Shown: positions 35,536 through 44,955, numbered from the stretch's first letter. The stretch: DNA of 64,000 bases from Enterococcus sp. HY326 (GCF_026157065.1 NZ_JANLGQ010000001.1:310001-374000); one strand, 5' to 3'. A program made the numbers and translations. The notes: generated from the letters alone by a model not told the origin.

Positions 35536-36318
35536 TTAAATGATGTACTTGGTTGCTAGTTTATCCATCAGCCATTCCACAGACTCCGCCACATCAAGAT
35601 TGACCACAGTGCCGGCGCCTTTAGCTTCTTTATCATAGGATTTAAAGACGCGTGTTTTAGAGCCCTTCAAGCCGATTTGATCATCGGCTAAGTCTAAATC
35701 AGCCTTGGTTAAAATGTGAATTTCTTTAGCGTAAGCATCAATGATTCCCCCTGGCGTCATATAGCGAGGCGCATTTAATTCAGAAAGCGCCGTAATCAGA
35801 CAAGGTAGTTTAGCTTTTATCAGATGATAGCGGTCTTCAAATTGACGCTTGACGATGATGCTATCCTCTTCCATTTTAATGTCTTCGGCGTAACTAATAT
35901 TGGCAAGGCCGAGATGTTCAGCAATCTGTGGGCCAACTTGCGCTGTGTCCCCATCAATCGCCTGCCGGCCTGTAATAATCAAGTCATAGCCCCCGATTTT
36001 TCTAATTGCTGAGGCAATCGTGATACTGGTAGCATACGTATCCGCACCACCAAAGGCCCGGTCAGAAATTAAATAGGCTTCATCTGCCCCCATTGCCAAG
36101 GCTTCCCGCAACGCAACGTCTGCTTGCATTGGTCCCATGGTCACAACAGTGACGGTTGCACCAAATTGATCTTTTAAGCGCAGGGCGGCTTCCAAGCCGG
36201 CCTTGTCGTCAGGATTAATAATAGTCGGCACACCTTTACGAATTAGAGTGCCTGTTTCAGGATCAAATTTTACTTCCGTTGTATCGGGAACTTGTTTTAT
36301 ACATACAAAAATATTCAT
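35536..36318 (-). CDS. etfB: Electron transfer flavoprotein beta subunit
   Basis: From the ATG at 36318, with AGGAGG upstream, the protein is 260 residues and begins MNIFVCIKQVPDTTEVKFD, the standard EtfB start. LRLKDQFGATVTVVTMGP, ITGRQAIDGDTAQVGPQIAEHL and the C-terminal SVEWLMDKL fit the family. The frame runs 32 codons further upstream into the acyl-CoA dehydrogenase gene, which I do not regard as coding for EtfB. It forms a heterodimer with EtfA that binds FAD and AMP. Confidence 0.95.
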   Translation of the reverse strand: MNIFVCIKQVPDTTEVKFDPETGTLIRKGVPTIINPDDKAGLEAALRLKDQFGATVTVVTMGPMQADVALREALAMGADEAYLISDRAFGGADTYATSITIASAIRKIGGYDLIITGRQAIDGDTAQVGPQIAEHLGLANISYAEDIKMEEDSIIVKRQFEDRYHLIKAKLPCLITALSELNAPRYMTPGGIIDAYAKEIHILTKADLDLADDQIGLKGSKTRVFKSYDKEAKGAGTVVNLDVAESVEWLMDKLATKYII

Positions 36319-36337
36319 CGAATCATTTCCTCCTGTC

Positions 36338-37477
36338 TTATCGTAACATTGCGCCGGAAATAACCATCCGCTGCACTTCACTGGTACCTTCATAAATTTC
36401 GGTAATCTTCGCATCCCGCATCATCCGTTCCACCGGATAATCACGGATGTAGCCGTAACCGCCGTGCAACTGAACACATTTCGTCGTCACAGACATTGCA
36501 GTTTCAGAAGCAAATAATTTTGCGATGGCCGCTTCTTCAGAGAAGGACTTTTGATGTTCCTTGGCATAGGCCGCTTTATAAACTAACAGCCGTGCTGCTT
36601 CGATTTGGGCTTTCATATCAGCCAATTGGAATTGCGTGTTTTGGAAAGCTGAAATACTACGACCAAACTGCTTACGCTCTTTAACATAAGCCACTGTTTC
36701 ATCCAAGGCGCCTTGGGCAATCCCTAAGGCTTGAGCGGCGATTCCAATTCGGCCGCCGTCTAACGTACCCATTGCTACGCCAAAACCTTTTCCCTCTGGG
36801 CGCAAACGATTTTCCTTCGGTACAATACAATTTTCAAAAACTAATTCAGTTGTCGATGACCCCCGGATTCCCATTTTCTGTTCCTTTTTCCCAATAGTGA
36901 AGCCAGGGAAATCTTTTTCGACGATAAAGGCGGAGATGCCTCGATTGCCCTTGCTTTTATCCGTCATAGCAAAAATAATATAAATGTCAGCAACTCCACC
37001 GTTCGTGATAAAAATTTTAGTGCCGTTCAAGACATAGTGATCATTAACTAAGACAGCCTTTGTTTGCTGACCAGCTGAATCTGTACCAGCTCCCGGTTCG
37101 GTTAACCCGAAGGCGCCTAATTTTTCACCTTTAGCCAGAGGAATCAAATATTTTTCTTTTTGAGCAGCGCTACCGTATTTACTGATTGGTTCACAACACA
37201 AAGAAGTATGAGCTGAAACAATCACACCGGTAGTTGCGCAGACCCGGCTCAATTCCTCCACACACATAGCATAGGCTAAAGTATTAGCCCCTTCTCCACC
37301 AAACTCTTTGTCAATTGGAATGCCCATAAAGCCCGCTTTCGCCAATTTGACAACTGTTTCCGCAGGGAACCGCTCATTCTCATCAATCTCATGGGCTAAC
37401 GGTTTGACTTCTGTTTCGGCAAAATCCCGAAACAATTGTCGCATCATGATCTGTTCATTACTCAATTCAAAATCCAC
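36338..37477 (-). CDS. Acyl-CoA dehydrogenase (short/medium-chain type)
   Basis: The 379-residue flavoenzyme has the ACAD pattern: FAETEVKPLAHEIDENERFP, AFGLTEPGAGTDSAGQQTKA for FAD contact, KMGIRGSSTTELVFENCIVP and QLHGGYGYIRDYPVERMMRD. EIYEGTSEVQRMVIS near residue 364 contains the catalytic glutamate. All key residues appear intact. It should oxidise a short acyl-CoA, or run in reverse as an enoyl-CoA reductase, with electrons passed via EtfAB. No thiolase, crotonase or CoA-ligase gene is in the window, so the pathway is unknown. The start is a GTG with GGAGG 7 nt upstream. Confidence 0.93.
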   Translation of the reverse strand: MDFELSNEQIMMRQLFRDFAETEVKPLAHEIDENERFPAETVVKLAKAGFMGIPIDKEFGGEGANTLAYAMCVEELSRVCATTGVIVSAHTSLCCEPISKYGSAAQKEKYLIPLAKGEKLGAFGLTEPGAGTDSAGQQTKAVLVNDHYVLNGTKIFITNGGVADIYIIFAMTDKSKGNRGISAFIVEKDFPGFTIGKKEQKMGIRGSSTTELVFENCIVPKENRLRPEGKGFGVAMGTLDGGRIGIAAQALGIAQGALDETVAYVKERKQFGRSISAFQNTQFQLADMKAQIEAARLLVYKAAYAKEHQKSFSEEAAIAKLFASETAMSVTTKCVQLHGGYGYIRDYPVERMMRDAKITEIYEGTSEVQRMVISGAMLR

Positions 37478-38046
37478 ACTAATTCCTCCCTAAGTCTAAA
37501 TTTTTCAACAAGCCAGTTGCGTTACACGTTAAAGCATATTCCAAACTACAGAAGAACTCTGCAGTAGTGCCAATTTTTTAAGAAGAAGTTGACTTCTGAT
37601 TTAATTTTTTAAAGAATAAAAAATTTATTATGTGATAAAAAACACAATATCGTGATTTCAGCAAAAAAACAATCTTCAATAGTAAAAAAGCGCTTACTAT
37701 TTATTATGAAAACCATAACGGAATTTTATAGCCTTATATTATAGAAGAAACTCGCTACAAAATTCCTGTTTGAGCCATTAAAAACTTTGCGAAGCCGTTT
37801 CGCTTTTTTGAAAAATCCTTAATAATTTTAACAAAAAAGTACCATTCATTACCAAATTAAAAGGAATTTTTTTCTGTTTTAATTTAAAAATAAACCATTT
37901 GCTTAAGCGATTCAAACGACCCATGGGTTTATTATAACATTCTTCATCGCTGATTTTCCAAAAAAATTATATTGTCAAGTTTTTTGACTTGACCACTAAG
38001 TGAGTTTAAAAAAATGAAATACGAAAATTCTTAAATAATTAAAGAA
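37478..38046 (-). promoter_or_regulatory. Long upstream region of the acyl-CoA dehydrogenase operon
   Basis: This 569-bp AT-rich stretch has no gene. On the minus strand there are two TATAAT elements, one near 37740 and one extended (TGTTATAAT) near 37935, both with poor -35 boxes. Between the first and the gene lies a perfect 7-bp dyad, ATAGTAA-N8-TTACTAT (37679-37700), centred on AAGCGC and partly like a catabolite-repression cre site. The region is a good candidate for controlled expression of the Etf operon. Confidence 0.5.
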
Positions 38047-38080
38047 GAAAAAAACCTCCGAGGAAAACTCCTCAGAGGTT
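38047..38080 (-). terminator. Terminator of the cold-shock gene
   Basis: A 12-bp stem with one mismatch (38053-38064 with 38069-38080) and a 4-nt loop is followed by six T residues on the minus strand. Confidence 0.93.
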
Positions 38081-38094
38081 AAAATTTTTAGAAA

Positions 38095-38295
38095 TTAAGC
38101 TTTGTTAACGTTAGTAGCTTGAGGGCCACGATCTGATTCTTCAACGTCAAAAGTAACTGCTTGACCTTCTTCTAAAGTTTTGAAGCCGTCACCTTGGATA
38201 GCTGAAAAGTGAACAAATACGTCACTTCCGTCTTCACGAGTGATGAATCCAAAGCCTTTTTCTGCGTTAAACCATTTAACTGTACCGTTTTCCAT
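38095..38295 (-). CDS. cspA: Cold-shock protein (CspA family)
   Basis: The 66-residue cold-shock domain has RNP1-like [11 protein letters not shown] and RNP2-like [11 protein letters not shown]. It starts [14 protein letters not shown] and ends [11 protein letters not shown]. It is a single-stranded nucleic acid chaperone that melts mRNA secondary structure. AGGAGG lies just before the ATG, overlapping a 16-bp palindrome by one base. A strong terminator follows, so it is monocistronic. Confidence 0.97.
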   Translation of the reverse strand: MENGTVKWFNAEKGFGFITREDGSDVFVHFSAIQGDGFKTLEEGQAVTFDVEESDRGPQATNVNKA

Positions 38296-38309
38296 CTTGA
38301 TGAACCTCC

Positions 38310-38325
38310 TTGTGATTAATCACAA
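38310..38325 (-). promoter_or_regulatory. Perfect 16-bp palindrome at the csp ribosome site
   Basis: TTGTGATTAATCACAA is fully self-complementary and ends at the first base of the AGGAGG site of cspA (38305-38310). In RNA it could form a 6-bp hairpin with a UUAA loop next to the ribosome site; as DNA it resembles CRP/ArcR/Rex-type half-sites but with a 4-bp spacer. Upstream, TTGACA and an extended TACAAT element mark likely promoters between 38340 and 38380. Confidence 0.5.
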
Positions 38326-38444
38326 ATATAATATTGTAACATTTGCTCTTCTTACACAAGAGGTGCAACAATTGTCAACTACCTAGAGCTTAAATAAGAC
38401 AAACAAATTTACAAAAACAATTCTACTATTATTAGGGCATTTTT

Positions 38445-39152
38445 TCAAGTGCCTTGATTTATTTTTTTCCAGAAACCCTCTTCCCGCAGACTAATATAAG
38501 ATTTTTCACCGGTGATAATGTGATCCAACAGTTCAATACCCAACATTTCGCCGCATTTAATGAGGCGGGCGGTAAAATCTAAATCATTGCTAGAAGGCGT
38601 TGGATTGCCGGAAGGATGATTATGGGTAATTAAAATACGCGCCGCTGAACAGCGAACACCAAAGCGGAAAATCTCTCTCGGGTGGGCAATTGACTGGTTC
38701 AACGATCCAATAAAAATTGTTTTTTTGACAATGATTTCATTTTTCGTATTGAGATACAACGCCCGCAAATGTTCTTGATGCCAATCTTTTTGCTGTAAAA
38801 TTAATTGCTGCGCCAAATCATAACTGGAAGTCACTCGGCCAATCTTAGGCTGTTGCGCCTGCTGAATACGCCAGCCTAATTCCAGAACAGCTTTCAACTC
38901 TAAGGCTTTAATTTGGCCAATTCCCTTAACTGTTTTTAATTCCTGCAATGAGGCCTGCTTGATTTCATAAAGGCTGGAAAAATGCTGTAACAAGGCACCG
39001 GCCAATTCCATAACATTTTGGCTGGCATAGCCGGTCCGCAAAACGATTGCCAACAGTTCTTGATCTGACAAAGCTTTTTCACCAAAATTCAAGAGGCGCT
39101 CCCGTGGCAAAGAGTCCGCCGGCATTTCCCTTAGTAATAATTTTTCCTTCAT
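38445..39152 (-). CDS. radC: RadC family JAB-domain protein
   Basis: The 235-residue protein has an N-terminal helix-hairpin-helix part (LKTVKGIGQIKALELKAVLE) and a C-terminal JAB/MPN metalloprotease-like domain with ITHNHPSGNPTPSSNDLDFT, the JAMM motif. The function is still debated; it is induced with competence in streptococci, although a direct repair role is doubtful. AAAGGAG lies 8 nt before the ATG but inside the 3' arm of a long hairpin. It is followed by cspA in the same direction, which has its own promoter. Confidence 0.93.
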   Translation of the reverse strand: MKEKLLLREMPADSLPRERLLNFGEKALSDQELLAIVLRTGYASQNVMELAGALLQHFSSLYEIKQASLQELKTVKGIGQIKALELKAVLELGWRIQQAQQPKIGRVTSSYDLAQQLILQQKDWHQEHLRALYLNTKNEIIVKKTIFIGSLNQSIAHPREIFRFGVRCSAARILITHNHPSGNPTPSSNDLDFTARLIKCGEMLGIELLDHIITGEKSYISLREEGFWKKINQGT

Positions 39153-39154
39153 AC

Positions 39155-39201
39155 AAAAAACTCCTTTGCGTTTTCATTTAAAAATACGCAAAAGAGTTTT
39201 T
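39155..39201 (-). terminator. Hairpin between HAD hydrolase gene and radC, containing the radC ribosome site
   Basis: A 16-bp stem (39156-39171 with 39186-39201, one G-U pair) with a 14-nt loop and a T run on the minus strand looks like an intrinsic terminator. The second arm contains AAAGGAG, the ribosome site of radC, so transcripts that read through should have it masked. Confidence 0.85.
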
Positions 39202-39208
39202 CTTGCAA

Positions 39209-39868
39209 TTAATCACCAAAATAATCCGGCACTTTTTCCAAAGAATCCAGCACATGCAAAGTCTTCGCCAGCAAATCATCCGTCGGTACTAATAAATCGG
39301 GTACCATGATGACCGGAATGCCCGCTTTATGAGCGGCAAGCACGCCATTTTGGGAATCTTCTAAGACAAGGGTTTCCTCTTTGGCAGTGTTTAGTCGCTT
39401 CACGGCCACTTCAAAAATCTCGGGGTCAGGTTTGGCCCGCTTGACGTCTTCTGAGGAAACAATGTCGATAAATTCATCTTTTAATTGAGCATTTTCTAAC
39501 AGCAATTCAATCACATGCCGCTGATTGCTAGAGGCAACAATTTTGGGGATTTTTCGTTCATTCAAATAGTCCATTAATTGATGAACACCAGGTTTTAGAG
39601 CAGCTTCGCCATTTTCAAACATCCGCAAAACTTCCGCATGGGACTCGTTGATAAATTTATCAACGGCTTCTGTTCCTTTATCTGCATAAATTTGATGATA
39701 ATTTTCCCAGACTTCCTCATCAGAGACTCCTAAAAAATCTAAATAGACCTCTTTGCTATAGGCAAATCCCAACTCATCAGCAACTTTTTGCGTCGCTTTA
39801 TAATAGAGCATCTCCGTATCAAAAATCAGTCCATCCATATCAAAAATGACACCACTAAGCTTTTTCAT
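39209..39868 (-). CDS. HAD-superfamily hydrolase (beta-phosphoglucomutase-like)
   Basis: The 219-residue protein has catalytic GVIFDMDGLIFDTE (motif I), IVASSNQRHVIELLL (motif II region), KRAKPDPEIFEVAVKRL (motif III) and LVLEDSQNGVLAAHKAGI (motif IV). It belongs to the HAD-IA group that includes beta-phosphoglucomutase and small phosphate-ester phosphatases. The substrate is unknown. The ATG has AGGAGGAG upstream and overlaps the folC end by 14 bp, so it is translated with folC. Confidence 0.9.
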   Translation of the reverse strand: MKKLSGVIFDMDGLIFDTEMLYYKATQKVADELGFAYSKEVYLDFLGVSDEEVWENYHQIYADKGTEAVDKFINESHAEVLRMFENGEAALKPGVHQLMDYLNERKIPKIVASSNQRHVIELLLENAQLKDEFIDIVSSEDVKRAKPDPEIFEVAVKRLNTAKEETLVLEDSQNGVLAAHKAGIPVIMVPDLLVPTDDLLAKTLHVLDSLEKVPDYFGD

Positions 39869-41177
39869 CTGCTCCTCCTAATTCTAATAATAATTCCCGC
39901 ACCTGCGAAATAAAATACAGCGAGCCAGTGACTAACAACAATTGATTGTCTTCAAAATTTTCTAGAATTTCCGCCAAACCAAATTGCCATAAAGAAACAA
40001 TCGTCAACTGCTCATCCACCTCATTGGTATAATCCTTCAGCTCCAGCGAACGAGGATAATTAAAAGTGGTTAAATAAATTTCCACATTGGGCAGTTGTTT
40101 CAACAAGGCTAGCATACCATGAATTTCCTTTGTAGCGACGGCAGAAAACAAAATTTTTATTTGATAGCTGCCAAATTCCCGCTGCAAATTGTCCACTAAG
40201 CGCTTGACTGCATGTTCATTGTGGGCGCCATCTAAAATGATCAGCGGATTTTCACTCAGACGCTCCATTCGCCCAGGCCATTGAGCTTGCCAAAGGCCTT
40301 TTGTCACAAATTTACTTTGAAAATTCTGCTTGGTTAAGCGGCAGTATTGATAAAATAATTCAATCGCCATCCCCGCATTTTCACTTTGATGTTGACCAAT
40401 CATCGAGACCCGCAGTTTCGGAATCTTGCCAGCTTCGTTACTAAAATTAAAAGCCTCGCCCCATTCTTCATCGGGATGCAGATAGTCAACCTGATATTCT
40501 TGGTCAAAGCGATAGATGGACGCTTTTTTTTCAGCAGCCTCAGCTTCGATGACAGCTAGCGGGATGCTTTCAATATTACCAGTTACGACAGGAATGCCGG
40601 CTTTAATAATGCCGGCTTTTTGAGCGGCAATCTCCGCTAACGTCTCGCCAAGGATCTCCATGTGATCTAAACCAATCGTCGTGATTCCAGTTAATAAAGG
40701 GTGCACGACATTGGTTGAGTCCAGCAATCCGCCGAGGCCGACTTCAATGATTGCAACATCCACTTTTTCTTGAAGAAAATAATCAAAGGCCATCCCCGTT
40801 AATGTTTCAAATTCGGTGATACCGGCAATGGCTTCTTCTTGATCCATTTCTGCCACAATCGGCTGATAACGAGACACTAATTCTATGATAGCTTCATCAG
40901 AAATACCTACGCCGTTAATAGCAATTCGTTCGTTAAACGTTTCAATGTATGGTGACGTGAAGGTGCCGATAGACAAGCCCAACTCCTCCAGCATACAGCG
41001 CAGATAAGTTACCGTTGAGCCTTTGCCGTTCGTGCCGGCAATATGGATTGTCGGGACCTTCAGTTCAGGATGGTTTATTTTTTCCAGCAGAGCGCTGACT
41101 CGTTCTAAGCCCGGTCTCGAGCCAAAAGGCAGACGGCTGTGAATCCAGTCAATCGCCTCAGCAACAGTTAATGACAT
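39855..41177 (-). CDS. folC: Folylpolyglutamate synthase/dihydrofolate synthase
   Basis: The 440-residue Mur-ligase-like enzyme has HIAGTNGKGSTVTYLRCML (P-loop), SPYIETFNERI, VGLGGLLDSTNV and QWPGRMERLSENPLIILDGAHN, all FolC blocks. It adds glutamate tails to folates, and often glutamate to dihydropteroate. GAGGGG lies upstream of the ATG. It is placed after valS in the same direction but separated by a terminator, a gene order common in Firmicutes. Confidence 0.95.
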   Translation of the reverse strand: MSLTVAEAIDWIHSRLPFGSRPGLERVSALLEKINHPELKVPTIHIAGTNGKGSTVTYLRCMLEELGLSIGTFTSPYIETFNERIAINGVGISDEAIIELVSRYQPIVAEMDQEEAIAGITEFETLTGMAFDYFLQEKVDVAIIEVGLGGLLDSTNVVHPLLTGITTIGLDHMEILGETLAEIAAQKAGIIKAGIPVVTGNIESIPLAVIEAEAAEKKASIYRFDQEYQVDYLHPDEEWGEAFNFSNEAGKIPKLRVSMIGQHQSENAGMAIELFYQYCRLTKQNFQSKFVTKGLWQAQWPGRMERLSENPLIILDGAHNEHAVKRLVDNLQREFGSYQIKILFSAVATKEIHGMLALLKQLPNVEIYLTTFNYPRSLELKDYTNEVDEQLTIVSLWQFGLAEILENFEDNQLLLVTGSLYFISQVRELLLELGGADEKA

Positions 41178-41262
41178 TTTCTTTCCCCTCTCCAGATAAC
41201 TTCCCCGCTTATTATAGCAAAAGTTTTCCTCAATGATGCACCAGATGCTATCGAATCTCAGT

Positions 41263-41300
41263 AAAAAACTGCCGACAGAAAATTTCTATCGGCAGTTTTT
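41263..41300 (-). terminator. Terminator after valS
   Basis: A stem of about 17 bp (41265-41281 with 41282-41298, loop formed by the central AAATTT) is flanked by A and T runs. On the minus strand the T run begins at once after the stem, directly after the valS stop codon. Confidence 0.9.
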
Positions 41301-41304
41301 TTCT

Positions 41305-43950
41305 TTAACTAATCGTCCGCAGATTTTCAATCCGTTCACGAACGGTTGCTTGTTTGTCTAAATAATCTTTTTCTTTGGCTTTTTCGCCGGCAACCACATC
41401 GTCTGGGGCATTCGCGACAAAGCGTTCATTGGATAATTTTCCTTGAACTCGTTTGACTTCGCCATCTAGCTTGGCCAATTCTTTTTCTAGCCGCTGAATT
41501 TCCTCTTCAATATTAATCAAACCTGCTAGCGGCAGATAAATTTCAGCGCCGGTTAAAATCGCTGACATCGCCAATTCTGGGGCAATCAAATCGCTGCTAA
41601 TCTGTAATTCATCCGGATTACAGAAGCGTTCAATATAGTTGGTATTTTCAACTAAGAATTTACCAATCGCTGGATCGGTCGCTTTAATCAAAAGGGTAAT
41701 TGGTTTTGATAGCGGCGTGTTAACCTCTGCCCGAATATTTCTAACAGAACGAATAAGTTCCGTCAAAACAGCCATGCCCTTAGCTGCATCTTCATCGTCA
41801 AATTCTGGTCGAACAACCGGATACTCGGCAACGACTAATGAATTGCCAGTATGAGGAATCTTACTCCAAATTTCTTCTGTAACAAACGGCATAATTGGAT
41901 GCAACAGGCGTAAAATCTGGTCCAATGTGTAAACCAAAATACTCTTGTTTGTCTTTTTAGAGGCTTCATCATCCCCGTAAAGAACTTCTTTACTCATCTC
42001 AATATACCAGTCACAAAAATCATCCCAGATGAAGTTGTACAGCTGGCGACCAGCTTCACCAAATTCAAAGCGGTCAAAAAGGTCAGTGACTTTGGCGATA
42101 GTTTCATTTAAGCGGGTTAAAATCCAGCGGTCTGCCACTGTTTTTTCTCCAGTCAAATCAATCTCTTCAATTGTCATGCCCTCAACATTCATGATGACAA
42201 AACGTGAGGCGTTCCAAATTTTATTGATGAAATTCCACGCCGCATCCATTTTTTCATAGCTGAAACGCACGTCCTGACCGGGAGCAGAGCCATTGGATAA
42301 AAACCAACGCAGAGCATCGGCGCCGTATTTTTCAATAACATCCATCGGGTCAATCCCATTGCCTAATGACTTGCTCATCTTGCGGCCTTGTTCATCGCGA
42401 ATTAAGCCGTGAATCAAAACATTTTCAAAGGGACGCTCTTCAGTAAATTCCAAACTTTGGAAAATCATCCGGCTCACCCAGAAGAAAATAATGTCATAGC
42501 CCGTCACTAAAGTGTTGGTTGGGAAATAACGTTTGAAGTCCTCATTATCCACATCAGGCCAACCCATTGTTGAAAATGGCCATAGAGCCGAAGAAAACCA
42601 AGTATCTAAAACATCAGGATCCTGCTGCCAATTTTCACTATCCGCTGGTGCTTCCATGCCAACATACATCTCACCAGTTTCTTTATGATACCAAGCAGGA
42701 ATTTGATGACCCCACCACAGCTGCCGCGAAATTACCCAATCATGAACATTTTCCATCCACCGTAAGAAGGTTTGATTAAACCGTGGCGGAAAGAAATCAA
42801 CAGCGTTGTCAGTTGCTTGATTTTCAATTGCTTTTTCAGACAATGGCGCCATTTTTACAAACCATTGCGTTGACAAACGTGGCTCTACCACCACGCCGGT
42901 TCTTTCAGAATGACCGACACTGTGATTCATTTTTTCAATTTTTACTAGACGGCCTAGCTCTTCTAAATCTTTGACAATCAGTTTGCGAGCTGCAAAGCGA
43001 TCCATGCCGGCATATTTGCCAGCCAAATCATTCATCGAGCCGTCTTCATTCATCACATTAACCCGTGGCAAATCATGGCGATTGCCGACTTCAAAGTCAT
43101 TTGGATCATGAGCCGGGGTAATTTTTACAACACCGGTTCCAAAGTCCATGTCCACATACTCATCAGCAATGATGGGAATTTCTTTTTCCATCAAAGGCAA
43201 GATTACCGTTTTACCGATTAAATTTTGATAGCGTTCATCATCTGGATGAACTGCCACGGCAGTATCTCCAAGCATTGTTTCTGGGCGGGTCGTCGCAATT
43301 TCAACGGCGCCGCTGCCATCCGCCAAAGGATAAGTCATGTGATAAAAGGCACCTTCAATATCTTTATGAATGACTTCAATATCTGAAAGAGCGGTGCGAG
43401 CTTGTGGGTCCCAGTTGATAATGTATTCCCCACGGTAGATTAAATCTTTTTCGTATAATTTTACGAAAACTGTGCGGACTGCTTTTGATAAGCCTTCATC
43501 TAAAGTGAAACGCTCCCGAGAATAATCTAACGACAAGCCTAATTTAGCCCACTGTTCACGGATATGGCTAGCATACTCGCCCTTCCATTCCCAAACCTGG
43601 TCGATAAATTTTTCGCGGCCTAAATCATAGCGAGAAATTCCCTGCTCTCTTAATTTTTCTTCAACCTTCGCTTGTGTTGCAATGCCGGCATGGTCCATGC
43701 CCGGCAGCCAGAGCGTGTCAAATCCCTGCATCCGTTTTTGGCGAATAATCATGTCCTGCAAAGTCGTATCCCAAGCGTGACCTAAATGCAGCTTGCCAGT
43801 AACATTTGGGGGCGGAATAACGATTGAATAGGGCTTGGCCTTAGCATCACCACTAGGCTTAAATAAATCCTGCTCCAACCATTTTTTATAACGCCCAGCT
43901 TCTACTTCAAGGGGATTGTACTTTGTCGATAAATTATTTTCTTCCGTCAT
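41305..43950 (-). CDS. valS: Valyl-tRNA synthetase
   Basis: The 881-residue class I synthetase has the HIGH-type [16 protein letters not shown] and the KMSKS-type [14 protein letters not shown]. The editing domain lies between with [17 protein letters not shown], followed by the tRNA-binding anticodon domain and a C-terminal coiled-coil arm ([20 protein letters not shown]). It charges tRNA-Val. The gene has a 5' T-box leader, so it is induced by uncharged tRNA-Val. AAGGAGA lies upstream of the ATG. Confidence 0.98.
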   Translation of the reverse strand: MTEENNLSTKYNPLEVEAGRYKKWLEQDLFKPSGDAKAKPYSIVIPPPNVTGKLHLGHAWDTTLQDMIIRQKRMQGFDTLWLPGMDHAGIATQAKVEEKLREQGISRYDLGREKFIDQVWEWKGEYASHIREQWAKLGLSLDYSRERFTLDEGLSKAVRTVFVKLYEKDLIYRGEYIINWDPQARTALSDIEVIHKDIEGAFYHMTYPLADGSGAVEIATTRPETMLGDTAVAVHPDDERYQNLIGKTVILPLMEKEIPIIADEYVDMDFGTGVVKITPAHDPNDFEVGNRHDLPRVNVMNEDGSMNDLAGKYAGMDRFAARKLIVKDLEELGRLVKIEKMNHSVGHSERTGVVVEPRLSTQWFVKMAPLSEKAIENQATDNAVDFFPPRFNQTFLRWMENVHDWVISRQLWWGHQIPAWYHKETGEMYVGMEAPADSENWQQDPDVLDTWFSSALWPFSTMGWPDVDNEDFKRYFPTNTLVTGYDIIFFWVSRMIFQSLEFTEERPFENVLIHGLIRDEQGRKMSKSLGNGIDPMDVIEKYGADALRWFLSNGSAPGQDVRFSYEKMDAAWNFINKIWNASRFVIMNVEGMTIEEIDLTGEKTVADRWILTRLNETIAKVTDLFDRFEFGEAGRQLYNFIWDDFCDWYIEMSKEVLYGDDEASKKTNKSILVYTLDQILRLLHPIMPFVTEEIWSKIPHTGNSLVVAEYPVVRPEFDDEDAAKGMAVLTELIRSVRNIRAEVNTPLSKPITLLIKATDPAIGKFLVENTNYIERFCNPDELQISSDLIAPELAMSAILTGAEIYLPLAGLINIEEEIQRLEKELAKLDGEVKRVQGKLSNERFVANAPDDVVAGEKAKEKDYLDKQATVRERIENLRTIS

Positions 43951-44004
43951 AACAAAAGTCTCCTTTTTTAATTTTTTTCAACACAGCCGCTTTTTTGGAA
44001 AAAC

Positions 44005-44270
44005 AAAAAAGCCCTAAGATGCCAAAACATCTTAGGACGTAAGTTGATTGATTACGCGGTACCACCTAAATTGCAGAAATTTTCTGCCTCTCAAACGTGA
44101 GGTAACGATCACGATTCGTTTTGCTTTACTCGCTGCAGCCGATTCTCAGCTTCAAATTTTCAAGCAAAAAACTCTCAAGCTACCTTCACCAACCTTTTGT
44201 GAAAATGTTCCACCAATCATTTTCTCTCTCTGACAAAAGCTGTTGGTTACTCCTCTTGGTCTAAGTCTTG
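44005..44270 (-). promoter_or_regulatory. T-box riboswitch controlling valS
   Basis: On the minus strand the leader has a Stem I with paired ACCAAC/GTTGGT and CTTTTGT/ACAAAAG arms, and a specifier loop with GAAGGTAGC that offers a GTA valine codon. Near 44065 lies the conserved T-box core GGTGGTACCGCG. It ends in a terminator hairpin (44013-44021 with 44028-44036) followed by T residues. Uncharged tRNA-Val would stabilise the antiterminator and turn on valS. Confidence 0.95.
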
Positions 44271-44274
44271 CCTC

Positions 44275-44303
44275 ATTCTACAATGTTAAAAAATCAAAGT
44301 CAA
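44275..44303 (-). promoter_or_regulatory. valS promoter
   Basis: TTGACT (44303-44298) and TAGAAT (44280-44275) on the minus strand are separated by 17 bp and lie just upstream of the T-box leader. Confidence 0.88.
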
Positions 44304-44318
44304 ACAGAATCTGAAAAA

Positions 44319-44810
44319 TTATAGCAATTCCTCAGCCGCCTGCAAAGCTGCTTGATAATCCGGCTCTTGAGTCTGCTCGACAACTAATTCACGATAACAT
44401 AAAACCCCTGTCGTATCCACCACAAAAATTGAACGGACTAAACGCCCGCTGTCAGGCACAAATAAACCATAGGCATTCCCAAAGACAGAATTATCATCGT
44501 GTAAAATTGTTAAATCCAAACCTTCAGCAGCACACCAATTTGCCTGTTCTTCTTTGGTGTTATTAGAAATTGTCACAAAGTTCAAAGCTGGATGCTCGCC
44601 AGCAGCTTTGGTAAATTGGCGGGTCTGGATAGCGCAAACTCTTGTATCAATATCCGGCACAACGCTAATAATTAAAGGCTTATCCAATAAATCTTTTAGT
44701 TGCCAGCTTTTATCCTGACTATCAGCTAATTGAAAATCTGGGACCTTTTGCCCTACTTCCGGTTGACTTCCGACTACCTCATGAACCTCACCACGTCTTG
44801 TAATTTGCAT
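44319..44810 (-). CDS. tpx: Thiol peroxidase (Tpx)
   Basis: The 163-residue peroxiredoxin of the Tpx class has the peroxidatic cysteine in DIDTRVCAIQTRQF and a second cysteine in NWCAAEGLDL, as in atypical 2-Cys Tpx enzymes. It reduces hydroperoxides in the cytoplasm with thioredoxin. The N-terminal extension GEVHEVVGSQPEVGQKVPDF and the final EEL fit the family. AAGGAG precedes the ATG. It ends just before the valS promoter without an own terminator. Confidence 0.95.
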   Translation of the reverse strand: MQITRRGEVHEVVGSQPEVGQKVPDFQLADSQDKSWQLKDLLDKPLIISVVPDIDTRVCAIQTRQFTKAAGEHPALNFVTISNNTKEEQANWCAAEGLDLTILHDDNSVFGNAYGLFVPDSGRLVRSIFVVDTTGVLCYRELVVEQTQEPDYQAALQAAEELL

Positions 44811-44925
44811 AAATTCTCCTTTTCAAACTTCTTTTTTATTTCAAGGTTAAAGCATTACCTGCTCAAATATCCTGCAGAAAAATTTTCCTGTTAAATTTAT
44901 TATAGGAGAACCACCGATGAATGCA

Positions 44926-44955
44926 AAAAAACTGCCTAGAGGGACGACAGTTTTT
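44926..44955 (-). terminator. Terminator overlapping the end of rex
   Basis: An 8-bp stem (44926-44933 with 44948-44955) overlaps the rex stop codon, and the minus strand then has a T run. The stem is A/T-rich, so it may be leaky. Confidence 0.65.
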
